From positions 1 to 42,649 of the IMG/VR virus record IMGVR_UViG_3300021197_001483: a stretch of DNA of 42,649 nucleotides; one strand, written 5' to 3'. Positions within the stretch are counted from its first letter, which is position 1, and every line of letters starts with the position of its first letter. A program made the translations under genes and the position numbers. Below, piece by piece: positions 8,146 through 17,090 of the stretch. The DNA is from a virus. Below the pieces are notes generated by a model. It ran no database searches. It saw only the letters and a list, made by a program, of their open reading frames with translations, and was not told where the DNA came from.

Positions 8146-10392
8146 ATGACAAGTCCAACAGTGTTTAGTAGTAGAGCAGGTCAACGTGTTGTCACCGAGA
8201 ATACAGGTGTCAAACGTATAGCAGGGGCAGACCTACTCACTCAAGGTAAAATCCCCGAATGGCAGTACTACTTGCTGGATATAGAATCCATTGTAGTTTA
8301 CCGCAATGATGGCAGTGATGTATGGGTCAACGGTTTAGGTCAGGCTGCTGCAGGTTCACTTGCAGTACGTGATAGCATCCCAGCATTCGAAGGTTACAGA
8401 TTCTACGTACTAGAGCAAGATACTGCTTATGAGTACAAGAGTGGTAGCTGGACAGGTTCAGTATTCAGTGGTAACACTCTTAGTCCTACATTTGTAGAGA
8501 TTAATACTGCCTCTCAGTTAGAACGTGGACGTAAGTACTACGTTACTGCTGACGCAGATTTAACACTTCCACCTTTAGATGATACTGCTGGTGGTAATGG
8601 TGCATCATTATTCGGTCATGAGATTGAAGTAGTAGTTGCTCGTGGAGTTACTTCTAGATTCCTTCCATCAGGTGCTGAAGCATTCACCAAAAGTAGCGGC
8701 ACAAATGTAACACCTCTGATACTTGCAACTGCTACATCATACTTGCTAGTAATGGGTGCTACTGCTTGGGAGGTAATGGCAGTAGATGTATTAGATCTGC
8801 AAGTACAACTAGATGGTAAATTAGTTGCAGCTAACAACCTATCTGATGTCGCCAATGCTGACACAGCACGTGATAACTTAGATGTATTTAGTACTGCTGA
8901 AGCTAGTGCAGACTCAGATGGCGCAGTTGATAACATTATAGCTGGCTCAGGTCTTACCAAGACTGGCAGTAGTGCTGCAGGTACGTCTGCATTTGCGGCT
9001 GACTTTGCTACAGCATCAGAAGCTACCAATCCTGCAGTAACAGATAAAGTACTATCACCTTCTCATGTTACAAGCGCAGTTACAGCAGCGACACGAGGAA
9101 GTGAGTTCAATAACATCACAGGTCTACTACCTGCTACTACTGAAAGCAAGTTCTTAATGACTGCTAATGTAGATCGTACGAGAGTGGATTACCCTGAGTT
9201 TACAGGTGTATTTAACTCTGACCCTTACATTCGTCATGACGCACTTACCACTGTAGTTGTGCCAGCAGGTCAAATCGTATTACCTAATACAGGCGCTGAT
9301 CCTACTAGCCATTATGTTAGTGTTAATAGTGCAGGTACTATCTCTCTAAGCTTAGGGCAGTTAGATAAACAAAGCACTAGTGAATTCTTCTTAGGTGTTA
9401 TTGTTGAGATTAATGGTGAAGTTGCATTAGGTGCAGGTGGCGATGTAATCAACAATGGTCCATGGCTTGCTAGTACTGAGACTAGTATGCGTATAAGCGA
9501 TACCACTGTATCAGGAGGTCTAGTACAGCCCAGTGTTACTGTTGGTAAGGTTGCAATGGATGCTCTTACATTTACACGTGAAAGTGTTAACTGGGAACAG
9601 TCAGACATTGAACCTCATCAACGTACACTAGGTGCTGTAGATCCACTACTGTGGACTTACTTAGACCGTAATGGTAACGTAATTGGTACCTTACAGACTG
9701 ATGAAGTAGATGGTAATCAGCTTGATGATACTACTAATGTTGGTAACAACGAGTATTCTATTCAAGTAGTCTATAGTTCATCTGAGGGTGTCATTGGTGT
9801 GCTGGCAGGACAGAGCACATTCTCTACATTGGTAGCAGCCCAAGCAGCAGTAGAGAACTACAATCCTGTAATACCAACAATCTTGACTAACGTATCAGAG
9901 ATTAGCCGTTGGATTGTACGAGGTAGCCAGTACCCAGGTAGTGGTAGTCTTGATCTTACAGATGCTAATAACTTTGTGGCAACAGTGAGTAATACAGTTT
10001 CAGGAGGTGCAAGTGCTAGTGCTGCAATTAACGTTACAGCATCTAACACTAATAGCACACTTACTGCTACTAACGTGCAAGAGCAGAATGATGAGTTAGC
10101 TAATCGTACTGACTTGAAACCTACTACAGGTGGAGGTGCAATTACATTTCCATCCATTATGGTAGAAGATGCTACACCTTACACACTTCCAGCAGTTCCT
10201 ACTGAAGAGGGTGTGGTACAAAAGCTTGTAGCATTTGGTGGAGTCATTGCAACTTTCAATACTAATGGCGGTACTAATGATATCACTAGTAGTAATGGTA
10301 AGTTCGCAGATGATAATGTATTTAGAATATTGGAAGCTGACAATGGTAAGATTTACTATCTTATTAGTCGTGCTGGTAAATGGGTCTTATAG
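8146..10392 (+). CDS. tail fibre / adhesin-like structural protein
   Basis: A 748-residue protein, rich in Ser, Thr, Gly and Val, almost all beta. The N-terminal ~120 residues (LDIESIVVYRNDGSDVW and following) could anchor it to the tail. The middle carries fibre-like segments such as 'QLDGKLVAANNLSDVANADT' (about 223-242). The C-terminal part includes 'TNVQEQNDELANRTD' (about 640-655), a motif common in trimeric fibre shafts, followed by a compact terminal domain. It probably contacts the host surface or forms the fibre stalk. Which residues bind receptor cannot be seen. Confidence 0.65.
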   Translation: MTSPTVFSSRAGQRVVTENTGVKRIAGADLLTQGKIPEWQYYLLDIESIVVYRNDGSDVWVNGLGQAAAGSLAVRDSIPAFEGYRFYVLEQDTAYEYKSGSWTGSVFSGNTLSPTFVEINTASQLERGRKYYVTADADLTLPPLDDTAGGNGASLFGHEIEVVVARGVTSRFLPSGAEAFTKSSGTNVTPLILATATSYLLVMGATAWEVMAVDVLDLQVQLDGKLVAANNLSDVANADTARDNLDVFSTAEASADSDGAVDNIIAGSGLTKTGSSAAGTSAFAADFATASEATNPAVTDKVLSPSHVTSAVTAATRGSEFNNITGLLPATTESKFLMTANVDRTRVDYPEFTGVFNSDPYIRHDALTTVVVPAGQIVLPNTGADPTSHYVSVNSAGTISLSLGQLDKQSTSEFFLGVIVEINGEVALGAGGDVINNGPWLASTETSMRISDTTVSGGLVQPSVTVGKVAMDALTFTRESVNWEQSDIEPHQRTLGAVDPLLWTYLDRNGNVIGTLQTDEVDGNQLDDTTNVGNNEYSIQVVYSSSEGVIGVLAGQSTFSTLVAAQAAVENYNPVIPTILTNVSEISRWIVRGSQYPGSGSLDLTDANNFVATVSNTVSGGASASAAINVTASNTNSTLTATNVQEQNDELANRTDLKPTTGGGAITFPSIMVEDATPYTLPAVPTEEGVVQKLVAFGGVIATFNTNGGTNDITSSNGKFADDNVFRILEADNGKIYYLISRAGKWVL

Positions 10393-10403
10393 GAGAACAT
10401 ATT

Positions 10404-11756
10404 ATGGTAGATTCAACAAGTTTAGGTGGTGGTGGTGGTGTCTCAGTAGGTGACATTGTTTCAACTACTAGGACAACAACAGAAGCAGGTAATGTGTTAT
10501 TGCCATTATTTCCATATGGGAGAATTTTAAGCGCCTCAGAACTGACAGCTTATCCCTTACTTGCTGCACAGTTAGATGAACGCTTTGCAATAACACGATT
10601 TCCTATAACGTTTGGCGCTAGTATAGGACTTACAAATAATGAGATAGCTAGACAGGAGCGCAGTGGTGTAACTGTAGACGGTATGTACTTTGAGCAGCCT
10701 GATGATTACAGACTTATGGGCTATGACGCTACAACTGGTTCACAATCACAAATGTATTCTTCAGGGAACACATCCGACGAGAGTATATCATATGATATGA
10801 GCGCTGACGGTGTGGTCAGAGCTTTCCTATGGTATGACGCTTCAGCAGGACTTATTAGAATGTACGTGTCTGTCAATTCAGGTGCTTCTTATATCAGTCA
10901 CGCGAGTTCTGTTACTAGTGGGGTTGGGTGGTCTCCTGCATACGGACAATTAGGTAGCGTCAAAGTACTTGATGATAACTCAGTAGTAGCAATATTCATG
11001 GAGAACCAATCTACTTCGATAAACTATGTAAAAGTAGATTCAGCAGGTGTAAAACAGTTAGACGTTCTAAGAACTCTACCACTTTCACTTGCTAACCCTG
11101 CCGAAATGAGAGCAGATTTTACAGATGATTTAAGTAAAATCGTTGTGTCTGTATACACAGGCTCAGGTTCAGATAGAAGTGCAATTTTTACTAGTACAGA
11201 CGAAGGGGTTAATTGGACTAGATTACAGGGTTTCCCTGTACCGTATCTTCAAATAACCAGTGACGGTAGTGGTATTACAGCAGTTGCACGTATAGATGAC
11301 AAAGACCCCAATATGCTAGTGGTGTTTACGGGTCACGCCTTTACTCAGTCAGGCGCTCACTATACTTTAGACGGTGGGACAACATGGTTCCCCTTAATCT
11401 TGAAAGGTTCTTATGGCTCAGGGCTAACGCAAAGTGGTGCCAATATGTCTACAGACATAATGCTACGAAATAGGCATTGTGCACTTAATATAGATAATGG
11501 TCATATGCTGGTCTATCTTGGTGATGATGGCGTAGTAGAAGAATTAGGGGTGTTTAATGCTGATACTAATTACTCAGGTGTTATAGTAAATTCGCTTGCT
11601 TTAAATTGGAGCGCTGATGGTACTGCAGGTGGCTTTGCTTACACTACTGAATCTAATGATTACGTTAGAGTGGGCGGTCAATTAACTAAAGGTAAGTATA
11701 TCCCTGCTTCATTACAGGGTGAAGTAAATCTTAAAATTGTCGCAGATGCGCCATAA
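10404..11756 (+). CDS. receptor-binding beta-propeller protein with Asp-box repeats
   Basis: A 450-residue protein. An upstream in-frame ATG at 10380 exists, but the ATG at 10404 has the AGGAG site and starts after the previous stop. Two clear Asp-box turns (S-x-D-x-G-x-x-W type) lie at residues 264-271 (STDEGVNW) and 321-328 (TLDGGTTW), with a degenerate one at 156-163. Asp-boxes mark sialidase-like beta-propellers. No catalytic sialidase triad can be claimed, so glycan binding is more likely than cleavage. Together with the preceding fibre gene it forms the host-recognition module. Its base composition looks richer in ordinary Ser codons and poorer in CTAG words than its neighbours, suggesting exchange. 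Confidence 0.65.
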   Translation: MVDSTSLGGGGGVSVGDIVSTTRTTTEAGNVLLPLFPYGRILSASELTAYPLLAAQLDERFAITRFPITFGASIGLTNNEIARQERSGVTVDGMYFEQPDDYRLMGYDATTGSQSQMYSSGNTSDESISYDMSADGVVRAFLWYDASAGLIRMYVSVNSGASYISHASSVTSGVGWSPAYGQLGSVKVLDDNSVVAIFMENQSTSINYVKVDSAGVKQLDVLRTLPLSLANPAEMRADFTDDLSKIVVSVYTGSGSDRSAIFTSTDEGVNWTRLQGFPVPYLQITSDGSGITAVARIDDKDPNMLVVFTGHAFTQSGAHYTLDGGTTWFPLILKGSYGSGLTQSGANMSTDIMLRNRHCALNIDNGHMLVYLGDDGVVEELGVFNADTNYSGVIVNSLALNWSADGTAGGFAYTTESNDYVRVGGQLTKGKYIPASLQGEVNLKIVADAP

Positions 11757-11767
11757 GGAGTAGGATA

Positions 11768-12241
11768 ATGAAAAACGTATTAATACCGTGGTTCGCAATC
11801 AATGGCACTGATTCTTACCCTGACCACCACTCTAAGTTTAGTAATCCAGTAGAGGTAGAGTTGCATGGAGTTAAATACTACACAGCAGGTTACTCAGGTA
11901 ACAAAGACCTTGAAAGTGGTGCTCATGACTATGCAGACTACGAAGCATGGTTAGGTACTCAGCCACCAGTAACAGGTATACGTGAAATCCGTACTGATGC
12001 TTTCCGACGTAGACTTACTAAGGCGGAACGTAAGAGTATACGCAAGTACAAGAATGGTCAGAATCCTACACTAGCGGATGATGTGGACGATGTACAAGAG
12101 TCCTTACGTTATGCTCGTAGTGTGAGACTTGACCATCCGTACTTCATTGCAGATCTACAGGTATTGGTAACAGCAGAAATCATTACTTCTGCTAGAGCTG
12201 ATGACCTACGTGTAGATGGGCTTCCAGAAGAAGCTCTGTAG
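11768..12241 (+). CDS. fibre-associated small protein with a C-terminal helical motif
   Basis: A 157-residue protein eleven bases after the propeller gene. Residues 1-60 are beta-prone. The rest resembles a short helical module often placed beside phage fibres: 'IREIRTDAFRRRLTKAER' (about 75-92), a D-rich linker, then 'ADLQVLVTAEIITSARADD'. This may be a fibre cap, hinge or assembly protein. Function is inferred from position and a remembered pattern only. A GGAG ribosome site precedes it. Confidence 0.6.
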   Translation: MKNVLIPWFAINGTDSYPDHHSKFSNPVEVELHGVKYYTAGYSGNKDLESGAHDYADYEAWLGTQPPVTGIREIRTDAFRRRLTKAERKSIRKYKNGQNPTLADDVDDVQESLRYARSVRLDHPYFIADLQVLVTAEIITSARADDLRVDGLPEEAL

Positions 12242-12313
12242 CATGGACGAGGTAGTAGTGCGAGTGCTACCATTAACGCAACCTTTACAACAATACTAAC
12301 AAGGCTGTAGAAT

Positions 12314-12661
12314 ATGTCTAAAGAACCAGAAGCAAGTATCCTGAAAATACTCTTCCAGTTATGGGAATCAGGGGCTCAATACCTTGGACTAGTGGTATTT
12401 GCAGTAGTAGGAGGTCTAATGAACTATCTAGGTAGAGTGCAAAGAGGGGAGATAAGCTTTAAAATACTCCCTTTACTAGCCGAGCTATCAGTTAGTGGAT
12501 TTGCAGGCTTATTAGCTGCACTTGTAGCTACCAGTATGAGTTTTAGTACTGAAATGGTATACTTTTTCGCAGGTATATCAGGTCATCTAGGCGCACGAGG
12601 TATCTTCCTTATGCAACTAGTGGTAGCTAAGAAGCTTAACATAGATAAGGAAATGAAGTAA
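12314..12661 (+). CDS. holin, LydA / superfamily III type
   Basis: A 115-residue membrane protein with three hydrophobic segments (about 23-40, 57-75 and 81-100). The final segment 'FFAGISGHLGARGIFLM' and the 'AELSVSGFAGLLAAL' segment match the layout of the LydA-like phage holin family. It would form pores in the inner membrane to release or activate the endolysin encoded at 14795-15310. Unusually, a nozzle gene and a coiled-coil gene lie between holin and endolysin. A CsrA-like hairpin follows its stop. Confidence 0.8.
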   Translation: MSKEPEASILKILFQLWESGAQYLGLVVFAVVGGLMNYLGRVQRGEISFKILPLLAELSVSGFAGLLAALVATSMSFSTEMVYFFAGISGHLGARGIFLMQLVVAKKLNIDKEMK

Positions 12662-12666
12662 CACTA

Positions 12667-12682
12667 AGCACAAGGACGTGCT
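12667..12682 (+). promoter_or_regulatory. CsrA-like hairpin upstream of the nozzle gene
   Basis: AGCAC (67-71 of the 12600s) pairs with GTGCT (78-82), exposing AAGGAC in a six-base loop. The core GCACAAGGACGT matches the selected CsrA/RsmA consensus RUACARGGAUGU at ten of twelve places. It sits between the holin stop and the AAGGA ribosome site of the next gene, where bound CsrA could block translation. A sister hairpin lies at 24459-24474. Binding is an inference. Confidence 0.4.
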
Positions 12683-12696
12683 ATTAAGGAACACTC

Positions 12697-14421
12697 ATGA
12701 CAACAAGAAGATTATACATGGACTTGAGTCAGGCATCTAGTTGGATATCAGCAGACCAATTAGACAATACTATCTCAGGTGCATTCGAACAGAAACAAGA
12801 CAACCTCCCCAAAGTAGTGTGGGGAATGAACACTATACCTTATACTGCTGGCATCAAATCTCTTACTGCTGGTAAAGATGCGGCACTTGAAGACTTGCCA
12901 GCACTTACCACTCCTGATCCTCTATTCTCCTTAGATGCTGCCATTGACCGTAACGGCTCACTCCATTACCTAGCACTTGATGACACTATTGATGGTGTTA
13001 AGAAGCGCTTATCCTACAATGCATTCAGCTCTGAGTGGAAGACTATTACTAGTGGCACATATGTGAATAGCTACTTTCATCGTAGACAAACAGTATTCCA
13101 GAACCAAACAGTATATGCTCATACAACTGTTGATAGCTTTGACCCATCGGTACAAATAGTTGGTGATGCTCCTAGTGGCAATGACGTATTCTTTTATGCA
13201 GACCTAGCACATCAGGTGCAAGTATTCAACTTAAGTGGTATGAACCTTAACCCATTGTTTGGCGTACAAGGTATTACTAGTCACCAGAACTACTTACTAT
13301 TCTGGGACTTCGATACAGTATACTGGTCAAATCCAATTGATTTCACTGATTTTACTCCTAGCATTGGAGGTGGTGGTAATACCAAGATTGCAGAAGCACG
13401 TGGCAACATACTCACAATAGTGCCAAACCCTACTGGTCTTATGATTTACTGTAAATACAATATAGTACATGCAGCCTTCAGTGGTGATGCTACTAATCCT
13501 TGGATATTCACAGAGGTAGCAGGTAGTGAAGGTCTACTAATCTCTATAGCAGGTCAGCCATTAGTAACTAGTAATGAGTCATCTGCAATACAAATGGCTG
13601 TAACTCCTACAGGTATTGTAAGTGTTGCTGATAATGGTGTACAACCCCTTAACGTATCTATGCTAGAAATGTTTGATGACCTAGCTGTGGAGAAGAAAGA
13701 CATAGGCACTGTTGATTTCACTAGGAAGTTCTATGATTACACAGGTGAGTTACTAGCTAGTACTAAAATCTACAACATCAAACTGATAGGACGTGAGTTA
13801 TTCATCATGTCAGGTAAGTCTACCAACTTAACAGATAAGACTGAGTACACTGATGGTAGAATGCACGTACTTAATTTGCAGACCAACAAGGTATCACTAC
13901 TTGAAGGTACTTATCTAGATGTGAGTCCTAAGATTAACCTCAGTAAGACCTTGGCAGGCGGTGTTAACATGGCAGTACGCCCTGATATACAGCCTAATAG
14001 CTATGTAGGTGCCATACGTGACACTATATTTCCTAATGCAGCTGAGACTATAGTACTAGATTTTGCAGGTACTACTGATCGTGACATAGGCTCATTCAAT
14101 AATGGTACTATCCAGCGTGATGCTGAGTTCTTGGTAGGTAACATTAGTGTTAGTCGTGAGAATACTACTATCATACATAGTGTTATGTTAGATGGTAGGT
14201 TACACGCTGATAGTGACACTCTAGGTACTAAACGTGCTAAAGTGTTCGGCTATAGTAAGTCATCACTAGGAGCTAGTAACCCTGTTGAGTTCACATACAA
14301 CACAGGTGATGGCAGGTACTACGGGCATGTAGAGGGTAAAGACTTACTGATTGAAGTGAGAGGTGAGAACTTTTACCTAACTGGTATGGAAGTAGAAATT
14401 GAACAAGGGGGTATCTTCTAA
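12697..14421 (+). CDS. tail nozzle / tail tubular B-like beta-propeller protein
   Basis: A 574-residue beta-rich protein. The region about 205-285, containing 'LFWDFDTVYWSNPIDFTDFT' and then a Gly-rich loop and a 'GLMIYCKYNIVHA' strand, resembles the propeller of podovirus nozzle proteins that recognise wall-like positions ('in the field, these phrases read x-WSnP-xDftdF'). It would extend the adaptor ring to the distal tube. Position apart from the adaptor gene is unusual. Start uses a TTAAGGAACACTC leader shared exactly with the gene at 17091. The stop overlaps the next start (TAATG). Confidence 0.6.
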   Translation: MTTRRLYMDLSQASSWISADQLDNTISGAFEQKQDNLPKVVWGMNTIPYTAGIKSLTAGKDAALEDLPALTTPDPLFSLDAAIDRNGSLHYLALDDTIDGVKKRLSYNAFSSEWKTITSGTYVNSYFHRRQTVFQNQTVYAHTTVDSFDPSVQIVGDAPSGNDVFFYADLAHQVQVFNLSGMNLNPLFGVQGITSHQNYLLFWDFDTVYWSNPIDFTDFTPSIGGGGNTKIAEARGNILTIVPNPTGLMIYCKYNIVHAAFSGDATNPWIFTEVAGSEGLLISIAGQPLVTSNESSAIQMAVTPTGIVSVADNGVQPLNVSMLEMFDDLAVEKKDIGTVDFTRKFYDYTGELLASTKIYNIKLIGRELFIMSGKSTNLTDKTEYTDGRMHVLNLQTNKVSLLEGTYLDVSPKINLSKTLAGGVNMAVRPDIQPNSYVGAIRDTIFPNAAETIVLDFAGTTDRDIGSFNNGTIQRDAEFLVGNISVSRENTTIIHSVMLDGRLHADSDTLGTKRAKVFGYSKSSLGASNPVEFTYNTGDGRYYGHVEGKDLLIEVRGENFYLTGMEVEIEQGGIF

Positions 14422-14786
14422 TGGCAATTACACCTATTTCTGATACTACCCTACCTACTGCTGATGACCTACTGAAAATTAAATCAGTAAAACATTTGCC
14501 ACAGGCTGTACAAGTTCCTACAATGTATGATAGGCAGTACTTCCACATCAACACTATTAACGTTCATCTAGTGATACGTAGTATTAGGGATGATATAGCA
14601 AGTGTTTATGCAGCACTAGAAGACCCTGTTGTTACAGCTATTAATGATAATAAGGACTCTATATTACTAGACATGCAAGCTCTAGAAAATAGGATACTTG
14701 CACTAGAGAATGCACTTGTCACCACCAACAATACATTAAGTGATCATGAGTCACGTATAGCAGCACTTGAAGCCTTCCACCCCTAA
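14421..14786 (+). CDS. small protein with C-terminal coiled coil
   Basis: A 121-residue protein coupled to the nozzle gene by a TAATG overlap. Residues about 80-118 form clear heptads (LENRILALENALVTT, then LSDHESRIAALEAF), a trimeric or dimeric coiled coil. The N-terminal half is mixed. Such proteins are often small tail fibres, tail needles or chaperones. No family was recognised. Confidence 0.7.
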   Translation: MAITPISDTTLPTADDLLKIKSVKHLPQAVQVPTMYDRQYFHINTINVHLVIRSIRDDIASVYAALEDPVVTAINDNKDSILLDMQALENRILALENALVTTNNTLSDHESRIAALEAFHP

Positions 14787-14794
14787 GGACTATT

Positions 14795-15310
14795 ATGAAG
14801 AAGAATACTAATAATAAATTCAGTAATAAGAGTAGCAGCATTTTAGATACATGTTGCCTAGAACTAGTCATGACTTGTACAGCTGTACTACCTTACTGTG
14901 ACATTAGTGTCGTAAGTGGTGCACGTGGTAAGACTGAGCAAGACAACCTATTCATTGATGGTAAGTCAGAGCTTACGTTCCCTAATAGTTTACATAATGT
15001 AGGTGATGAAGCAGGACGTGACCTTAGTGATGCAGTAGATGTAGTAATATATCACCCAGTGTACGGACAGTTATGGGGAGGCGACGCGCAACTATGTCGC
15101 ATTGCTGATGACTTTGAAGTATCACTGGTGAGAGTACGCTACTGGTTCTACATGCAGTACGCACAATTGAACATGCTGATGCAAGTAAAGGCACGTACTG
15201 CTGGTATTGAACTTAGATGGGGTGGTGACTGGAATAGTGAGAACGGTATACTAGACCAATCCTTTGATGACTTTTACCATTGGGAAGTGGTGCGTCGCTG
15301 CAGTCAATAA
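14795..15310 (+). CDS. endolysin, M15-type L,D/D,D-carboxypeptidase-like peptidase
   Basis: A 171-residue zinc peptidase of the VanY/phage endolysin type. Zinc ligands appear as H67 in SLHNVG, D82 in DAVDV and H162 in DFYHWE, with E164 as the catalytic or stabilising acid (the D-x-x-H-x-E motif). A conserved 'GIELRWGGDW' segment is at 137-146. The spacing between H67 and D82 is longer than the usual SxHxxGxAxD, a small insertion. No signal peptide, so release depends on the holin. The last residues VRRCSQ are encoded inside structured element B, starting directly after the catalytic motif. Confidence 0.85.
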   Translation: MKKNTNNKFSNKSSSILDTCCLELVMTCTAVLPYCDISVVSGARGKTEQDNLFIDGKSELTFPNSLHNVGDEAGRDLSDAVDVVIYHPVYGQLWGGDAQLCRIADDFEVSLVRVRYWFYMQYAQLNMLMQVKARTAGIELRWGGDWNSENGILDQSFDDFYHWEVVRRCSQ

Positions 15311-15468
15311 CCACTACAGCTGGGTGGATTTTTAGTTGAAAGCGCGACTTAAGTAGTAGCATCTGGTAGTAAAGTCACAGCGTAACGAGCGGAGCGAAGC
15401 GGAGACGAGTGAAGGTGACTTTATGCACCAGTGGTACTACGGTCGCCAAGCTTTCAACGGAAATTCAC
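15290..15468 (+). ncRNA. structured element, copy B
   Basis: Second copy, overlapping the last 21 bases of the endolysin gene. Pairings: GTGGAT 15324-15329 with ATTCAC 15463-15468; GTTGAAAGC 15335-15343 with GCTTTCAAC 15450-15458; GCGAC 15344-15348 with GTCGC 15442-15446; GTAGTA 15353-15358 with TACTAC 15435-15440; CTGGT 15363-15367 with ACCAG 15427-15431; AAAGTCAC 15371-15378 with GTGACTTT 15415-15422. The apical loop (15379-15414) again carries GAGCGGAGC. Compared with copy A both arms of the second and fifth helices changed together. It forms the leader of the gene at 15509. Confidence 0.87.
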
Positions 15469-15508
15469 ACAACACTAACAACAAATTTAACAACTTGGAG
15501 TAAATATA

Positions 15509-16660
15509 ATGGGTCTATTAGATGGTATATTTGGAAGTATTTTTGGTAGTAAAGATGCCAGAGATGCTAACAGAACTAATAAAGATATAGCGGAAGTTAA
15601 TACTCTTACTTCTGGTATACAGGAACTCTTTAACGAGATTGAGAGTACTCTTACCACAGATCAACTATCACAGTTTCAGGAGGCACTGACTCAGATAGAG
15701 AAGTCTAACCAGTTACAAACTCAGACTGGTACTGAAGCTACCGAGCAAGAGCGTTCACAGACTCAGACTGGTGTAGTACAGCGTGGTAGTGAGACTGGAC
15801 AGGCAGCACTTGATGAGCTTATTTCGTCACTAAGTGGTGGAGGTACTGACACTGGCGCTGCTATGGATGCTGCTATTCGTCGTGTACTAGAGAGCGGTGC
15901 ACCTCAAATTAGTAATGTACTTGCACAGAGTGGTAGTTTTGATAATACTACAGCAGCTCTATTGCAGAATGACCTCATTACTAGAGCCGCTGATGCTGCA
16001 GCACAAGTGGACTTACAACAGCAGAATGAGCAAACACAGCAGTTACTTGATGCTGTAGCAGCAGGACAATCTGGTACTGAGACAACTACTCAGGACTTAG
16101 AAGAGGCTGTAACAGGTACTACTGATACTACATCTGAGACTGCAACTGAGTCTGAATCTTCTACTGAATCTACACGTGATGCTACAGAGCAGACTACCAC
16201 TACTGAGGAAGAAGTTACTTCTGAAGCTCAGACTGGTGTTACTCAAGAGTTCAAAGACGTTAGTGATGCTGTACAGCCAGCAGCTGGTAGTGACTTGAAT
16301 GAGTTAGTACGTGAAGGTCAGACTACTGACGTGGATTTAACAGCAGAAACTCCTCCTACTACATCAGGTGATGGTGCTGAACCTGACCCAGATGCTATAC
16401 CTGTAAGACCAGGAGCAGGTGATGACCTTCACTTAGAAGATGTTGTCACAGGTGGTGGTACTAATCCTTTCAAGATTCAAGCAGAGCCTCAAGGTATAGT
16501 AGCTGGTCAGACTCCTGATACTATGCCTAGCTTAGATGGTGTAATAGAGCCTGACGCAGCAGTGCAAACACTACGTCAATTAGAAGCAGCTCCTGAGGGT
16601 CAAGGTGGTGATACTGCACTAGAAGCTGAGTTACTTAGAATCGCACAAGGGGCACAGTAA
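15509..16660 (+). CDS. acidic internal virion / ejection-type protein
   Basis: A 383-residue protein. The N-terminus (GLLDGIFGSIFG) is an amphipathic Gly/Phe segment typical of ejection proteins that meet membranes. Residues 30-70 and 110-200 are helical and Gln/Ala rich. The centre (about 200-250) is almost pure Thr, Glu and Ser. It is followed by two more such genes and the giant internal protein, so the four probably form one injected complex. Start has a GGAG site, in the leader made by structured element B. Its stop overlaps the next start. Confidence 0.65.
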   Translation: MGLLDGIFGSIFGSKDARDANRTNKDIAEVNTLTSGIQELFNEIESTLTTDQLSQFQEALTQIEKSNQLQTQTGTEATEQERSQTQTGVVQRGSETGQAALDELISSLSGGGTDTGAAMDAAIRRVLESGAPQISNVLAQSGSFDNTTAALLQNDLITRAADAAAQVDLQQQNEQTQQLLDAVAAGQSGTETTTQDLEEAVTGTTDTTSETATESESSTESTRDATEQTTTTEEEVTSEAQTGVTQEFKDVSDAVQPAAGSDLNELVREGQTTDVDLTAETPPTTSGDGAEPDPDAIPVRPGAGDDLHLEDVVTGGGTNPFKIQAEPQGIVAGQTPDTMPSLDGVIEPDAAVQTLRQLEAAPEGQGGDTALEAELLRIAQGAQ

Positions 16661-17043
16661 TGGGTAATCTATTTGGTACAAAAGAGGAAATTATTGCACG
16701 TAGATCAGGTACTAGCAGTGGTAGAACTGAGAGTAAATTCAAGGGCAAGGATCCTCAGCAGCAGAATACTATAGCAGGTTCTGATGCTGGCTCAGTTCAC
16801 ACCATGACTAATCCTATTAAAGAGGCTGAGAATCTGATTAAGCAGACTGAGAAGGATATAGAAGCTTCACTTATTAACACTGTTACTGGTAGTGATTTGG
16901 TAGACCCTAACTCTACTGCTAGTGCTGATGCTCAAGTAGAGGGACACTTGATTAGTGCTGTCACTGGTGGTGCTGCTGAGAGTGAAGACCAGTTAGAAAA
17001 CATGTTAATCAATGCAGTAATAGGCGGTTTTATGGGTGGCTAG
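16660..17043 (+). CDS. small internal-virion-type protein
   Basis: A 127-residue protein beginning GNLFGTKEEI, similar in style to the preceding gene, with three related segments ending in a small hydrophobic motif: 'LINTVTGS' (about 76), 'LISAVTGG' (about 97) and 'LINAVIGG' (about 115). These look like an internal triple repeat of ~20 residues. It overlaps the previous stop (TAATG), and its own stop lies inside a terminator hairpin. Likely a minor injected or capsid-internal protein; no family recognised. Confidence 0.65.
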   Translation: MGNLFGTKEEIIARRSGTSSGRTESKFKGKDPQQQNTIAGSDAGSVHTMTNPIKEAENLIKQTEKDIEASLINTVTGSDLVDPNSTASADAQVEGHLISAVTGGAAESEDQLENMLINAVIGGFMGG

Positions 17044-17056
17044 TGTCACCCTTTTT
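17034..17056 (+). terminator. Rho-independent terminator overlapping a stop codon
   Basis: GGGTGGC (17034-17040) pairs with GTCACCC (17045-17051, one G-T wobble) around a TAGT loop, followed by TTTTT (17052-17056). The TAG stop of the upstream gene lies in the loop, so ribosomes finishing that gene would cover the stem and may favour read-through into the two largest genes. Confidence 0.8.
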
Positions 17057-17090
17057 CACAACTAAAATTAATAATCTTTAAGGAACACTC

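Noticed and set aside
10380-10403. Upstream ATG of the propeller gene
   Set aside because: It overlaps the previous gene and lacks a ribosome site, whereas the ATG at 10404 has AGGAG at proper distance.
15290-15468. Integron attC site or group I/II intron explanation for the structured element
   Set aside because: No RYYYAAC/GTTRRRY boxes at the ends, no integrase, no splice-site logic and no intron core motifs; the copies lie between genes rather than inside them.
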